64,000 nucleotides of DNA from Gemmataceae bacterium (GCA_901538445.1 LR594584.1:1086655-1150654), one strand, 5' to 3'; shown: positions 17,313 through 23,630, numbered from the stretch's first letter. Notes: a model not told the origin generated them from the letters alone. Numbers and translations are program-made.

Positions 17313-18392
17313 TTGAAGCCCACACGCGTCGGACTGATCGGGTGCGGGAAGGTCGGCACCATCCACGCGGCGGCGCTCAACGCGCTGCCGGAGGCCGAAC
17401 TCGTCGCGTGCTGCGACGCCGCACCCGAGCGCGCCGCGGCGTTCGCCACGAAGTACGGCGGCCGGGCGTTTCCCGATGTCGCGGCGATGCTGCGTGAAGG
17501 TGGCGTCGAGGCGGTCGTCATCGGCACGCCGCACCCGCTGCATGCAGGCCCGGCGATCCAAGCCGCCGAGGCCGGCGTTCACGTTCTCGTCGAGAAGCCG
17601 CTTGCGGCTTCTCTGTCCGACGCCGACGCGATGATCGCCGCCGCGAAGAAGACCGGCGTCACCCTCGGCGTCATCAGCCAGCGGCGCTTCTACGAGCCGG
17701 TCGGGCGGATGAAGGCGGCGATCGTTGCGGGGAAGATCGGAACGCCCGCACTGGGGGTGTTCCTCCAGTACAGTTGGCGCGAAGCGGCGTACTACCTCTC
17801 CGACCCGTGGCGCGGCAAGTGGGACACCGAGGGCGGCGGCGTGCTGGTGAACCAGTCCCCGCACCAACTCGACATCCTGCTGTGGCTCATGGGGCCGGCC
17901 GCGGAGGTGAGCGGGCAGTGGGCGAACGTGAACCACCCCGGCGTTGAAGTCGATGACACCGCCGTCGCAAGCATCAAGTTCAAGAACGGTGGGCTCGGGT
18001 CGATCGCGACCTCGGTCGCACAGAAGCCGGGGATTTACACCAAGGTCCACATTCACGGATCGAGCGGCGCGTCGGTGGGCGTCGAGACGGACCGCGGGGC
18101 AACGTTCATCGCCGGCGTGTCCGCGGTCGCCGAGCCGCCGCTCAACGACCTGTGGACCGTCCCCGGCGAGGAAGGGTTACTCGCGCAGTTCCAGGCCGAG
18201 GACCGCAAGCGCTTCGCCTCGATGGACGAGACGGTCCACTACCACGCGCTGCAAATCGCCGACTTCTTGCGCTCGATCCGCGAGGGAACACCGCTGCTCG
18301 TCACCGCCGAAGACGGCCGTGCCGTGGTGGAGTTGTTCACCGCGATCTACCGCTCCGCGAAGGAAGGCCGACCGATCAAGTTGCCGATATGA
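17313..18392 (+). CDS. Gfo/Idh/MocA family oxidoreductase
   Basis: 359 residues. The TTG at 17313 is preferred because GGAG lies 6 bases upstream (17303-17306) and the Rossmann motif VGLIGCGKVGTIHAAAL follows directly; an in-frame GTG at 17283 lies within the repeat. The EKP motif is intact in VLVEKPLAAS, and a His-containing second motif appears in the C-terminal half (GGGVLVNQSPHQLDILLW). The predicted reaction is NAD(P)-dependent oxidation or reduction of a sugar or inositol. The 3' end overlaps ribD on the opposite strand by 17 bases. Confidence 0.88.
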   Translation: MKPTRVGLIGCGKVGTIHAAALNALPEAELVACCDAAPERAAAFATKYGGRAFPDVAAMLREGGVEAVVIGTPHPLHAGPAIQAAEAGVHVLVEKPLAASLSDADAMIAAAKKTGVTLGVISQRRFYEPVGRMKAAIVAGKIGTPALGVFLQYSWREAAYYLSDPWRGKWDTEGGGVLVNQSPHQLDILLWLMGPAAEVSGQWANVNHPGVEVDDTAVASIKFKNGGLGSIATSVAQKPGIYTKVHIHGSSGASVGVETDRGATFIAGVSAVAEPPLNDLWTVPGEEGLLAQFQAEDRKRFASMDETVHYHALQIADFLRSIREGTPLLVTAEDGRAVVELFTAIYRSAKEGRPIKLPI

Positions 18393-19497
18393 CCGCGCCC
18401 GGCGAGAACCCGTGCAGGTACACATCCCCGCCGCACGCCTCTGTCACGCACTCCGCCAGTTCCAGCGCGTCGCGCATCAACTCCACGCCGCGGCCGCCGA
18501 CCGGTGACATCGCCTTGTCACCGCCGACGAACTTTGGGGCAATGAAGACGTGAAACTCGTCCCCCGCGTTCGCGTCGAGGAACGCCCCGAGCAACCCGGC
18601 CCCGCCCTCGACGAGCACGTTTGTGAAACGGCGTGCTCCGAGGTCGGCCAGCACCGCATTCGGTGACAGCCCGGTGTCACTCGCGGGCAGCGGCACGACC
18701 TCCGCACCGTCCGCACGCCATCCGGTGAGTTTCTCGGCGTTCGCTGCTGTGGTGTAGACGATCACGGGCACTTCGCGGGCGGTCGCTCGGAGCTGGCAGC
18801 GCTCGGGGAGGTCGCCGGACGCGGTCACGACGACGCGCGCCGCGGTCCGCAACCCCGCGGGGCGTGCGGTGAGCAACGGGTCATCGGCGACGACGGTTCC
18901 GCGGCCGACGAGCACCGCATCGACGCGCCGGCGGAGTTGGTGGACCTTTGCCCGCGACTCTTCCCCGCTGATCCACTTTGAGTCGCCCGTGCGGGTCGCG
19001 ATCTTGCCGTCGAGCGTCATCGCCCACTTGAGGTGGACCCACGGCCGGCCCGTGCCGAGCAACTTCAGGTACGGCGCGTTGAGCCGCCGCGCCTCGGTCT
19101 CGCACACGCCGACCTCGACCTCGACCCCCGCGTCGCGCAGGAGCTTCACTCCGCCCCCGGCGACCTTCGGGAACGGGTCGGCCATCGCGGCGACCACCCG
19201 CTTTGCTCCGGACCGCAGCACCGCATCGGTACACGGCGGGGTCTTTCCGTGGTGGCAGCACGGCTCGAGCGTGACGATCACGGTGCCGCCGCGGGCTCGC
19301 TCGCCGGCCGCCTGGAGCGCGAACACCTCGGCGTGCGGCCCCCCGAACTTCTGGTGCCACCCTTCCCCGACGAGGTTCCCGGCCGCGTCGAGCACGACCG
19401 CCCCGACCATCGGGTTCGGCTCGACCGCCCCGCGGCCCCGCTCCGCGAGCGCAAGTGCGTGCTTCATCCAGCGTTCGAGATCAGCGGCGTGGGTCAT
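18376..19497 (-). CDS. ribD: Riboflavin biosynthesis deaminase/reductase RibD
   Basis: 373 residues, the normal length for the bifunctional enzyme. The N-terminal cytidine-deaminase-type domain has zinc ligands in GGPHAEVFAL (HAE, about residue 54) and LEPCCHHGKTPPCTDA (about 77-91). The C-terminal reductase domain starts at about 150 (HLKWAMTLDGKIATRTGDS) and ends in the VEGGAGLLGAFL strand-turn that binds NADPH. It performs the second and third steps of riboflavin synthesis. No other rib gene is nearby. Confidence 0.95.
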   Translation of the reverse strand: MTHAADLERWMKHALALAERGRGAVEPNPMVGAVVLDAAGNLVGEGWHQKFGGPHAEVFALQAAGERARGGTVIVTLEPCCHHGKTPPCTDAVLRSGAKRVVAAMADPFPKVAGGGVKLLRDAGVEVEVGVCETEARRLNAPYLKLLGTGRPWVHLKWAMTLDGKIATRTGDSKWISGEESRAKVHQLRRRVDAVLVGRGTVVADDPLLTARPAGLRTAARVVVTASGDLPERCQLRATAREVPVIVYTTAANAEKLTGWRADGAEVVPLPASDTGLSPNAVLADLGARRFTNVLVEGGAGLLGAFLDANAGDEFHVFIAPKFVGGDKAMSPVGGRGVELMRDALELAECVTEACGGDVYLHGFSPGAVISAT

Positions 19498-19637
19498 AAG
19501 AACCGCGAGCGAGAAAAAATCGAAAGAGCGCGAACCGCAGTCCGCCTCGTGCGTCTATCTAGCGTACAGTTTGCTACGGACCGCGACCCCGAGAAGTAGT
19601 CGCTAAAGACTCACACGAGACGAACGAACATACTCCC

Positions 19638-19772
19638 ATGACCACCCTTCACGCGAGCACCGAACTTCGCCACGCGGCCAGCGGCCTTGATGCCGCGGTC
19701 GCCGCGGAGAGCCTACTCCTCGCGGGTCTGGTCGGGTTGGGTTATTGGCAGTCCAAGGATACGAGCGGGTGA
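19638..19772 (+). CDS. Possible 44-residue small hydrophobic protein
   Basis: ATG to TGA; MTTLHASTELRHAASG starts it, followed by a hydrophobic stretch (SLLLAGLVGLGYW) long enough for one membrane pass. It ends 28 bases before an intrinsic terminator, which is consistent with a short transcript. There is no clear ribosome binding site and no family is known to me. The rest of the 366-bp gap after ribD holds nothing recognisable. Confidence 0.3.
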   Translation: MTTLHASTELRHAASGLDAAVAAESLLLAGLVGLGYWQSKDTSG

Positions 19773-19800
19773 CCCCCAGCGCCAGTCGCGTGACCACGCG

Positions 19801-19845
19801 AACCGGCCGGGGGTGCTCGCAAGAGACCCCCGGCCGGTTCTCTTT
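19801..19845 (+). terminator. Intrinsic terminator upstream of the tRNA array
   Basis: The stem AACCGGCCGGGGGT / ACCCCCGGCCGGTT (14 bp) with an 11-base loop is followed by CTCTTTTTG. It ends any transcript from the left about 20 bases before the first tRNA. Confidence 0.85.
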
Positions 19846-19863
19846 TTGTTCGGAGTTGGTTAC

Positions 19864-19936
19864 GCCTCGTTGGACCTCTGGTGAGGTCGGCGGTCTTTCA
19901 AGCCGCAGAGGTCGGGTTCGAATCCCGCACGGGGTA
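19864..19936 (+). tRNA. tRNA-Glu (UUC)
   Basis: Acceptor GCCTCGT pairs with ACGGGGT; discriminator A. Anticodon stem GCGGT/GCCGC with loop CTTTCAA gives TTC. T loop TTCGAAT. CCA is not encoded; CTGG follows. First gene of a 22-member array. Confidence 0.9.
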
Positions 19937-19945
19937 CTGGTTTCA

Positions 19946-20032
19946 CAGGTGGGGATTGCGTCTGGGAGCGCAGCCGGTTTCCAAGTCCGGTGGCCACGTG
20001 CCCGTGGGGTTCGATTCCTCCCCTGCCTGCTG
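19946..20032 (+). tRNA. tRNA, atypical; anticodon best read as CCA (Trp)
   Basis: Acceptor AGGTGGG pairs with CCTGCCT, with A1-U72 and discriminator G as in bacterial tRNA-Trp. The stem CCGGT/TCCGG (one T-T mismatch) frames loop TTCCAAG, so CCA; a 9-base loop reading is also possible. The variable region is about 14 bases, which is wrong for Trp, so identity is uncertain (a UCC register, Gly, is the alternative). Confidence 0.55.
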
Positions 20033-20044
20033 TTGGTGACGAAC

Positions 20045-20116
20045 GTCCTGTGACGAAGCGGGTGTGACGGCCTGCCTGTCGAGCAGGTGAGACGGGTTCG
20101 AGTCCCGTACAGGACG
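20045..20116 (+). tRNA. tRNA-Asp (GUC)
   Basis: Acceptor GTCCTGT/ACAGGAC is perfect, with discriminator G as expected for Asp. Stem CCTGC/GCAGG, loop CTGTCGA gives GTC. The D arm is weak and position 8 is G rather than T. No encoded CCA. Confidence 0.88.
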
Positions 20117-20121
20117 CTGAC

Positions 20122-20196
20122 GGAAGTGTGGCTGACGCTGGTTCAAGCGCCTGCCTCTTAAGCAGGATCACGTGGGTTCGATTCCCACCGCTTCCA
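20122..20196 (+). tRNA. tRNA-Lys (CUU)
   Basis: Acceptor GGAAGTG/CGCTTCC, discriminator A. Stem CCTGC/GCAGG with loop CTCTTAA gives CTT. T arm GTGGG/CCCAC with loop TTCGATT. No encoded CCA. Confidence 0.9.
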
Positions 20197-20212
20197 CTGT
20201 CGGAGTTGGTGT

Positions 20213-20284
20213 GCGTCCGTGGTGTAGTAGCAAACATGCCGCCCTCCCACGGCGGCGTCGCGGGTGCAAGTCCCGCCGGATGCT
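20213..20284 (+). tRNA. tRNA-Gly (CCC)
   Basis: Acceptor GCGTCCG/CGGATGC with discriminator T, the usual bacterial Gly identity base. Stem CCGCC/GGCGG, loop CTCCCAC gives CCC. The T loop is TGCAAGT, with G in place of the near-universal T55. Confidence 0.85.
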
Positions 20285-20299
20285 CTGTCGGTCGTGATC

Positions 20300-20370
20300 G
20301 CGCCCATGATGTAGCGGCTGCCTGTCGCCTTGCCATGGCGGATGTGTGGGTTCGACTCCCACTGGGCGCT
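20300..20370 (+). tRNA. tRNA-Gly (GCC)
   Basis: Perfect acceptor GCGCCCA/TGGGCGC, discriminator T. Stem TCGCC/GGCGG, loop TTGCCAT gives GCC. T arm GTGGG/CCCAC, loop TTCGACT. Confidence 0.9.
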
Positions 20371-20375
20371 CTTCC

Positions 20376-20464
20376 GAGTGCGGAACGCGGAATGTGGAGT
20401 GCGGAATTCAGAGCAAGCAACCGGCTTGTATTGATTCCGAAATCCGTGCTCCGCATTCCGAATT
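20376..20464. repeat. Inverted repeat in tRNA spacer (GTGCGGAACGCGGA family)
   Basis: GAGTGCGGAACGCGGAATG on the left is partly mirrored by CCGTGCTCCGCATTCCG on the right. Similar hairpins sit in the spacers at 20752-20815 and 21765-21884. Confidence 0.75.
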
Positions 20465-20471
20465 GACTGAT

Positions 20472-20542
20472 GCCCCTGTGATGTAGTGGAAGCTTGCGAC
20501 CTTGGTATGGCCGAAGCGTGGGTTCGATTCCCACCGGGGGCT
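20472..20542 (+). tRNA. tRNA-Thr (GGU)
   Basis: Acceptor GCCCCTG/CGGGGGC, discriminator T. Stem CGACC/GGCCG (one A-C mismatch), loop TTGGTAT gives GGT. T arm GTGGG/CCCAC. Confidence 0.82.
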
Positions 20543-20566
20543 CTGGTTAAACGTTGATCGAGTGAC

Positions 20567-20640
20567 GGCACGATACGCCAACTGGAAGAGCACCCGAGCT
20601 CAAACCTTGGGGGGTGTGGGTTCGACTCCCACTCGTGCTA
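20567..20640 (+). tRNA. tRNA with Leu anticodon CAA but short variable loop
   Basis: Acceptor GGCACGA/TCGTGCT, discriminator A. Stem CCGAG/CTTGG with loop CTCAAAC gives CAA. The variable loop is 5 bases, whereas bacterial tRNA-Leu normally has a long variable arm. T arm GTGGG/CCCAC, loop TTCGACT. Confidence 0.75.
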
Positions 20641-20661
20641 CTCCCGCAACACTGCGGGCTC

Positions 20662-20746
20662 GCCTTCGGTCGTGCGGTGGTCCGCCAGGCCGCCTGTAAA
20701 GCGGTCGCCTTCAGTGGCACTGTGGGTTCGATTCCCACCCGGGGCA
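20662..20746 (+). tRNA. tRNA-Tyr (GUA)
   Basis: Stem GCCGC/GCGGT with loop CTGTAAA gives GTA. A long variable arm (about 15 bases) fits bacterial Tyr. Acceptor GCCTTCG/CCGGGGC has one C-C mismatch and two G-T pairs. Discriminator A. Confidence 0.82.
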
Positions 20747-20751
20747 CTTTG

Positions 20752-20815
20752 GGAATGCGGAGTGCAGACTTCGGAACGCGGAGTTCAGACAACGACGCAT
20801 TCGGCGTTCGGAAGC
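20752..20815. repeat. Hairpin repeat in tRNA spacer
   Basis: GGAATGCGGAGTGCAGAC and CGGAACGCGGAGTTCAGAC are partly inverted by GCATTCGGCGTTCGGAAGC. It belongs to the same family as the spacers at 20376 and 21765. Confidence 0.65.
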
Positions 20816-20821
20816 GGTAAC

Positions 20822-20894
20822 GGCCCGTTCGTCTAGCGGCTCAGGACGACAGGTTCTCAACCTGTAGGTGGGGGTTCGATTCCCCCACGGGTCA
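20822..20894 (+). tRNA. tRNA-Glu (CUC)
   Basis: Acceptor GGCCCGT/ACGGGTC, discriminator A. Stem ACAGG/CCTGT, loop TTCTCAA gives CTC. T loop TTCGATT. This is the second Glu gene of the array and reads GAG. Confidence 0.9.
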
Positions 20895-20896
20895 CT

Positions 20897-20972
20897 CGGG
20901 TTGGGGATGGGACGTTGGAGATTGGGAAGCTGCTGTGCTTCCAACCTCCAACGCCCCATCCCCAACCTCCAC
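20897..20972. repeat. Inverted repeat in tRNA spacer (GGTTGGGGATGGGACG)
   Basis: GGTTGGGGATGGGACGTTGG is mirrored by CCAACGCCCCATCCCCAACC across a short loop. A related hairpin built on GGGGATTGGAAG lies at 40786-40868 between ssb and rpsF. Confidence 0.85.
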
Positions 20973-20979
20973 CCGACAC

Positions 20980-21053
20980 GGTGATGTAGACCAACGGAAG
21001 GAGTCGCCACGCTCAGAACGTGGACAGTGTGGGTTCGAATCCCACCGTCACCA
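20980..21053 (+). tRNA. tRNA with Leu anticodon CAG but short variable loop
   Basis: Acceptor GGTGATG/CGTCACC, discriminator A. Perfect stem CCACG/CGTGG, loop CTCAGAA gives CAG. The variable loop is ACAGT (5 bases), not the long arm expected for Leu. A second CAG gene at 21239 has the normal long arm. Confidence 0.8.
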
Positions 21054-21065
21054 CTGCGAAGTTCT

Positions 21066-21133
21066 TGCAGACGGGCCGGCGCTCGGCCGGGTCTCATAAG
21101 CCTGGACGCCGGGTTCAACTCCCGGGTCTGCAA
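21066..21133 (+). tRNA. tRNA with CAU anticodon (Met or Ile2), 68 bases
   Basis: Perfect acceptor TGCAGAC/GTCTGCA with an unusual T1-A72 pair, discriminator A. Stem CGGGT/GCCTG, loop CTCATAA gives CAT. The D arm is compact (GGCC/GGCC). It lacks the three G-C pairs of an initiator anticodon stem. Tandem paralogue at 21144. Confidence 0.75.
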
Positions 21134-21143
21134 CTTCGAATCG

Positions 21144-21213
21144 TGCGGGCGGGCTGGTGCCCAGCCGGGCCTCATAAGCCTGGTTCGCCGGGTTCAATCC
21201 CCGGGCTCCGCAA
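21144..21213 (+). tRNA. tRNA with CAU anticodon (Met or Ile2), second copy
   Basis: It has almost the same D, anticodon (loop CTCATAA) and T arms as the copy at 21066. Acceptor TGCGGGC/CTCCGCA has one C-C mismatch and there is one extra base at the T-stem junction, so this copy may be decaying. Confidence 0.6.
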
Positions 21214-21238
21214 CTCGCCACTCTGCGGTGGCGGAACT

Positions 21239-21320
21239 GGCCTGGTGGTGGAACTGGAAGTCACGTCGGTCTCAGAAGCCGATGCCGTCAGGCGTGAGGG
21301 TTCGACTCCCTCCCGGGCCA
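21239..21320 (+). tRNA. tRNA-Leu (CAG)
   Basis: Acceptor GGCCTGG/CCGGGCC, discriminator A. Stem TCGGT/GCCGA, loop CTCAGAA gives CAG. The 13-base variable arm is canonical for Leu. T arm GAGGG/CCCTC. Confidence 0.9.
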
Positions 21321-21334
21321 CTGACAGAACGAAC

Positions 21335-21408
21335 GACCGAGTAGGCCAACTGGTAGAGCCAGCAGGTCGAGAGCCTGTGTCGTGTGGGTTCGACTCCCAC
21401 TTCGGTCA
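21335..21408 (+). tRNA. tRNA with anticodon GAG (Leu) but short variable loop and C33
   Basis: Acceptor GACCGAG/TTCGGTC, discriminator A. Perfect stem GCAGG/CCTGT frames loop TCGAGAG, giving GAG with C instead of the universal U at position 33. The variable loop is 5 bases. A CGA (Ser) register would restore U33 but breaks the stem. Confidence 0.65.
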
Positions 21409-21422
21409 CTGCGGCAGTGCCG

Positions 21423-21496
21423 CGAAACGGGATCGCTCGCGGGCGAGCGCTGTGTCTTGCAAACACGGTTTCGGGGTTCGACTCCCCGCGGTTCCA
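21423..21496 (+). tRNA. tRNA-Ala (UGC), degenerate acceptor stem
   Basis: Stem TGTGT/ACACG with loop CTTGCAA gives TGC. T arm CGGGG/CCCCG. The 3' acceptor strand CGGTTCC finds only an imperfect partner (CGAAACG, two mismatches), and the G3-U70 Ala determinant is absent in this pairing. It may be a pseudo-tRNA. Confidence 0.6.
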
Positions 21497-21506
21497 CTGA
21501 CGATTT

Positions 21507-21577
21507 GGGCCTGTGGTCTAACGGGATGACGCGGGCATGGCATGCTCGTAATCCGGGTTCGATTCCCGGCTGGTCCA
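21507..21577 (+). tRNA. tRNA-Ala (GGC)
   Basis: Acceptor GGGCCTG/CTGGTCC contains G3-U70, the Ala identity pair, and one T-T mismatch; discriminator A. Stem CGGGC/GCTCG, loop ATGGCAT gives GGC. T arm CCGGG/CCCGG. Confidence 0.85.
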
Positions 21578-21584
21578 CTGACAC

Positions 21585-21673
21585 GGAAGGTACTGTGAGT
21601 GGCTACACGACTTCGTTTGCTAAACGAAGAGCCGGCCCGAGCCGGTTTGTGGGTTCGACGCCCGCACCTTCCG
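21585..21673 (+). tRNA. tRNA-Ser (GCU)
   Basis: Perfect acceptor GGAAGGT/ACCTTCC with discriminator G, as expected for Ser. Stem TTCGT/ACGAA, loop TTGCTAA gives GCT. A long variable arm with a GCCGG/CCGGT stem. Confidence 0.92.
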
Positions 21674-21680
21674 CTGAACT

Positions 21681-21754
21681 GCCCTGGTGGTGAAACGGAC
21701 CCATCATTCCGCGCTTCGAACGCGGCGTTCCAGGTTCGAATCCTGGCCGGGGTA
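21681..21754 (+). tRNA. tRNA-Arg (UCG)
   Basis: Acceptor GCCCTGG/CCGGGGT, discriminator A. Perfect stem CCGCG/CGCGG with loop CTTCGAA gives TCG. T arm CCAGG/CCTGG, loop TTCGAAT. Confidence 0.9.
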
Positions 21755-21764
21755 CTCCTTCGAA

Positions 21765-21884
21765 TGCGGAGTTCGGAACGCGGAGTGCGGAACGCGGAGT
21801 GCGGAATCAAAAGCGGAGTGCGGAATCAAAACCAGATCGTTCGGTCTTCGGTTCCGCACTCCGCATTCCGAACTCCGCGTTCAA
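21765..21884. repeat. Inverted and tandem repeat in tRNA spacer
   Basis: Tandem units of GCGGAGTGCGGAA(TC/CGC) on the left are inverted by TTCCGCACTCCGCATTCCG on the right, over about 120 bases. This is the largest spacer of the array. Confidence 0.85.
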
Positions 21885-21886
21885 AT

Positions 21887-21960
21887 GATCCTGTCGTCTA
21901 GTGGCTCAGGACACCTCCCTGACACGGAGGAGATCGACGGTTCGAGTCCGTCCAGGATCA
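21887..21960 (+). tRNA. tRNA-Val (GAC)
   Basis: Perfect acceptor GATCCTG/CAGGATC, discriminator A. Perfect stem CCTCC/GGAGG, loop CTGACAC gives GAC. T loop TTCGAGT. Confidence 0.92.
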
Positions 21961-21985
21961 CTCCGGCCCGCGGGCCGGGACCGAT

Positions 21986-22059
21986 GCGGCATGTAGTGTA
22001 GTGGTTCGCACGCGGCCCTGTGAAGGCCGAGGTGAGGGGTTCGATTCCCCCCGCGCCGC
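21986..22059 (+). tRNA. tRNA-His (GUG)
   Basis: Perfect stem CGGCC/GGCCG, loop CTGTGAA gives GTG. In the register used, G at 21986 is the extra G-1 opposite C73, the His hallmark, and T8 is present; the acceptor has one A-C mismatch. A run of six C at the T stem makes the 3' end uncertain by one base. Confidence 0.85.
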
Positions 22060-22112
22060 CCTCCCCTCCCCGCGCCCCCCGGCGCTCGCGTTTTCCCTTT
22101 TTGGCCCCGAAT

Positions 22113-22186
22113 GCCGGCGTGGCGCGACCCAGAAAGGCACCGAGTTCGTACCTCGGATCATGCGGGTGCGAAACCCGCCGCCGGCC
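22113..22186 (+). tRNA. tRNA-Thr (CGU)
   Basis: Perfect acceptor GCCGGCG/CGCCGGC, discriminator C. Perfect stem CCGAG/CTCGG, loop TTCGTAC gives CGT. The T loop is TGCGAAA, with G at position 55 as in the Gly (CCC) gene. This is the last gene of the array; a CG-rich hairpin and TTTTCCCTTTTT lie just upstream of it. Confidence 0.8.
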
Positions 22187-22383
22187 TTCCTCTCACGCAC
22201 TTCTCACTGGAAATCCCAGTCACACGTGGGTTGCCCCGTTATTCCGACGGATCGGCCCCTCAACAGTCTCAACTACTCCAGAATCTACAGAATTCGTGAG
22301 ACGCTGAAGTGCCCGTTTCGGTAAACTACCGACTCGATTTCGCGTCCCCACGCCCACCATGCCGTTGCGACAGGTGCCGAACA

Positions 22384-22743
22384 ATGATGGAGTTTGCCGA
22401 CGCCCGCCGGGCGGCCGTGGTACTGGCCGCACTGGCCGAGCCCACCCGGCTGCGGATCGTCTTCCACCTCGCCCGCGGTCCCCACCACGTGAGTCAACTC
22501 GCCGAACTCGTCGGGACGCCGATGGTCAACATGTCCCACCACCTCGGGGTGATGCGGACCGCCGGGCTGCTCGAGGATGAGAAGGACGGCCGCAGGGTCG
22601 TGTACCGGTTCCGCCCGGACATCTTCACCACCGGCGACGGGACCGAGACCCTCGGCACCCTCAGCGTCGGCCCGTTCCGCGTCGTGATCCGCGCCAGCGA
22701 CGACCCGGTCAAGGCGAAGCCGAAGCGCAAGGCCCCCAACTGA
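22384..22743 (+). CDS. ArsR/SmtB-type winged-helix regulator
   Basis: 119 residues from the ATG at 22384 (a second ATG follows at once). The helix-turn-helix reads RLRIVFHLARGPHHVSQLAELVG and then MSHHLGVMRTAGLLEDEKDGRRVVYRF, the usual ArsR recognition helix and wing. The metal-binding cysteine motif of ArsR/SmtB (ELCVC) is absent, so this member may not sense metals. A Lys-rich C-terminal tail follows. No obvious target gene is adjacent; the next gene is a lipoprotein on the same strand. Confidence 0.85.
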   Translation: MMEFADARRAAVVLAALAEPTRLRIVFHLARGPHHVSQLAELVGTPMVNMSHHLGVMRTAGLLEDEKDGRRVVYRFRPDIFTTGDGTETLGTLSVGPFRVVIRASDDPVKAKPKRKAPN

Positions 22744-22915
22744 CCACCGCGCGCCACGCGCCGAGTCCCCGGCGGCCCCGCCGGGGGCACCCACGTCCCA
22801 CCTCCCCCTGCCGCACATCTTCAACTTGACGCGGTGCCGCGCGATACAAAGAATGGGGGTGGCAGTCCCACCCGAGAATTCGCCTCCGGCCCCTGTCTTC
22901 CCCGAGACATTCGAC

Positions 22916-23566
22916 ATGACCTCTCTGTTTTCCCGTCACAGCCGTTGCGGTTGGCTAGTTGCCGTTCTCGCGTGCCCGTTCGCCACCGGGTGCGGGGCGG
23001 GCGACGACGGCGGCGTGAAGACGTACAAGGTCGCCGCGCCGGACGACAAGGTGAAGCCCGACGACAAGAAGGCCGGCGGCGGCGACGCACCACCCCCTGC
23101 CGATACCGGCGCTGCGAAGGTGCGGCTGCTCGGCGCGATCATCCCGGCCGGCGGCGGGAGCAGCTTCTTCGTCAAGTTCGTCGGCCCGATCGACAAGGTC
23201 ACCGCGGCCGAGAAGGACTTCGACGCGTTTCTGAGCTCGATCCGCGTCCCCGGTGAGGGGAACAAGCCGGTGAGTTGGACCGTGCCGGCGGGGTGGAAGG
23301 AAGCCCCGGCCCGGCAGATGCGCGTCGTGACGCTCCAGAAGGAGGACGGCAGCGCCCCGGACATGTACATCTCGGACCCGTTCGCCGGCGGCCTGCTCTC
23401 GAACGTGAACCGCTGGCGGAAGGGCGACGTGGGGATCGCCGAGGTCACCGAGGCCGAACTGCCGGAGTCCATCAAGGAAGTGACGCTCGGCACCCTGAAG
23501 GCGCACCGGGTCGACCTCCGCGGCCCGGGTGGTAAGGGCGGCATGGGCGGCCCGTTCATGAAGTGA
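22916..23566 (+). CDS. Putative lipoprotein
   Basis: 216 residues from the ATG at 22916; the frame upstream has no signal sequence. The signal WLVAVLACPFATGC ends in a lipobox-like Thr-Gly-Cys, so Cys22 or so is the probable lipidated residue. A Lys/Pro/Asp linker follows, then a compact alpha/beta domain (VSWTVPAGWKEAPARQMRVVT, LRGPGGKGGMGG at the end). No enzyme motif was seen. It lies 64 bases upstream of the ResB-CcsA fusion on the same strand, so a role in the same envelope process is possible but unproven. Confidence 0.75.
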   Translation: MTSLFSRHSRCGWLVAVLACPFATGCGAGDDGGVKTYKVAAPDDKVKPDDKKAGGGDAPPPADTGAAKVRLLGAIIPAGGGSSFFVKFVGPIDKVTAAEKDFDAFLSSIRVPGEGNKPVSWTVPAGWKEAPARQMRVVTLQKEDGSAPDMYISDPFAGGLLSNVNRWRKGDVGIAEVTEAELPESIKEVTLGTLKAHRVDLRGPGGKGGMGGPFMK

Positions 23567-23630
23567 CCGGTCGGGAACGCTGCCACAACTCCCCGGGCCG
23601 ACGAATTGCCCGGCCAACGAGGATCGTCGA

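Noticed and set aside
18376-18392. Overlap of ribD and the oxidoreductase as an error
   Set aside because: A 17-base convergent overlap keeps both protein ends natural; no frameshift is needed.
21335-21408. Reading the tRNA at 21335 as Ser (CGA)
   Set aside because: It would place U at position 33 but breaks two pairs of the anticodon stem and lacks a long variable arm and discriminator G.
19864-22186. tRNA array as a phage or mobile element
   Set aside because: No integrase, portal, capsid, plasmid replication gene or attachment duplication lies beside it; ribD and an ArsR regulator flank it.
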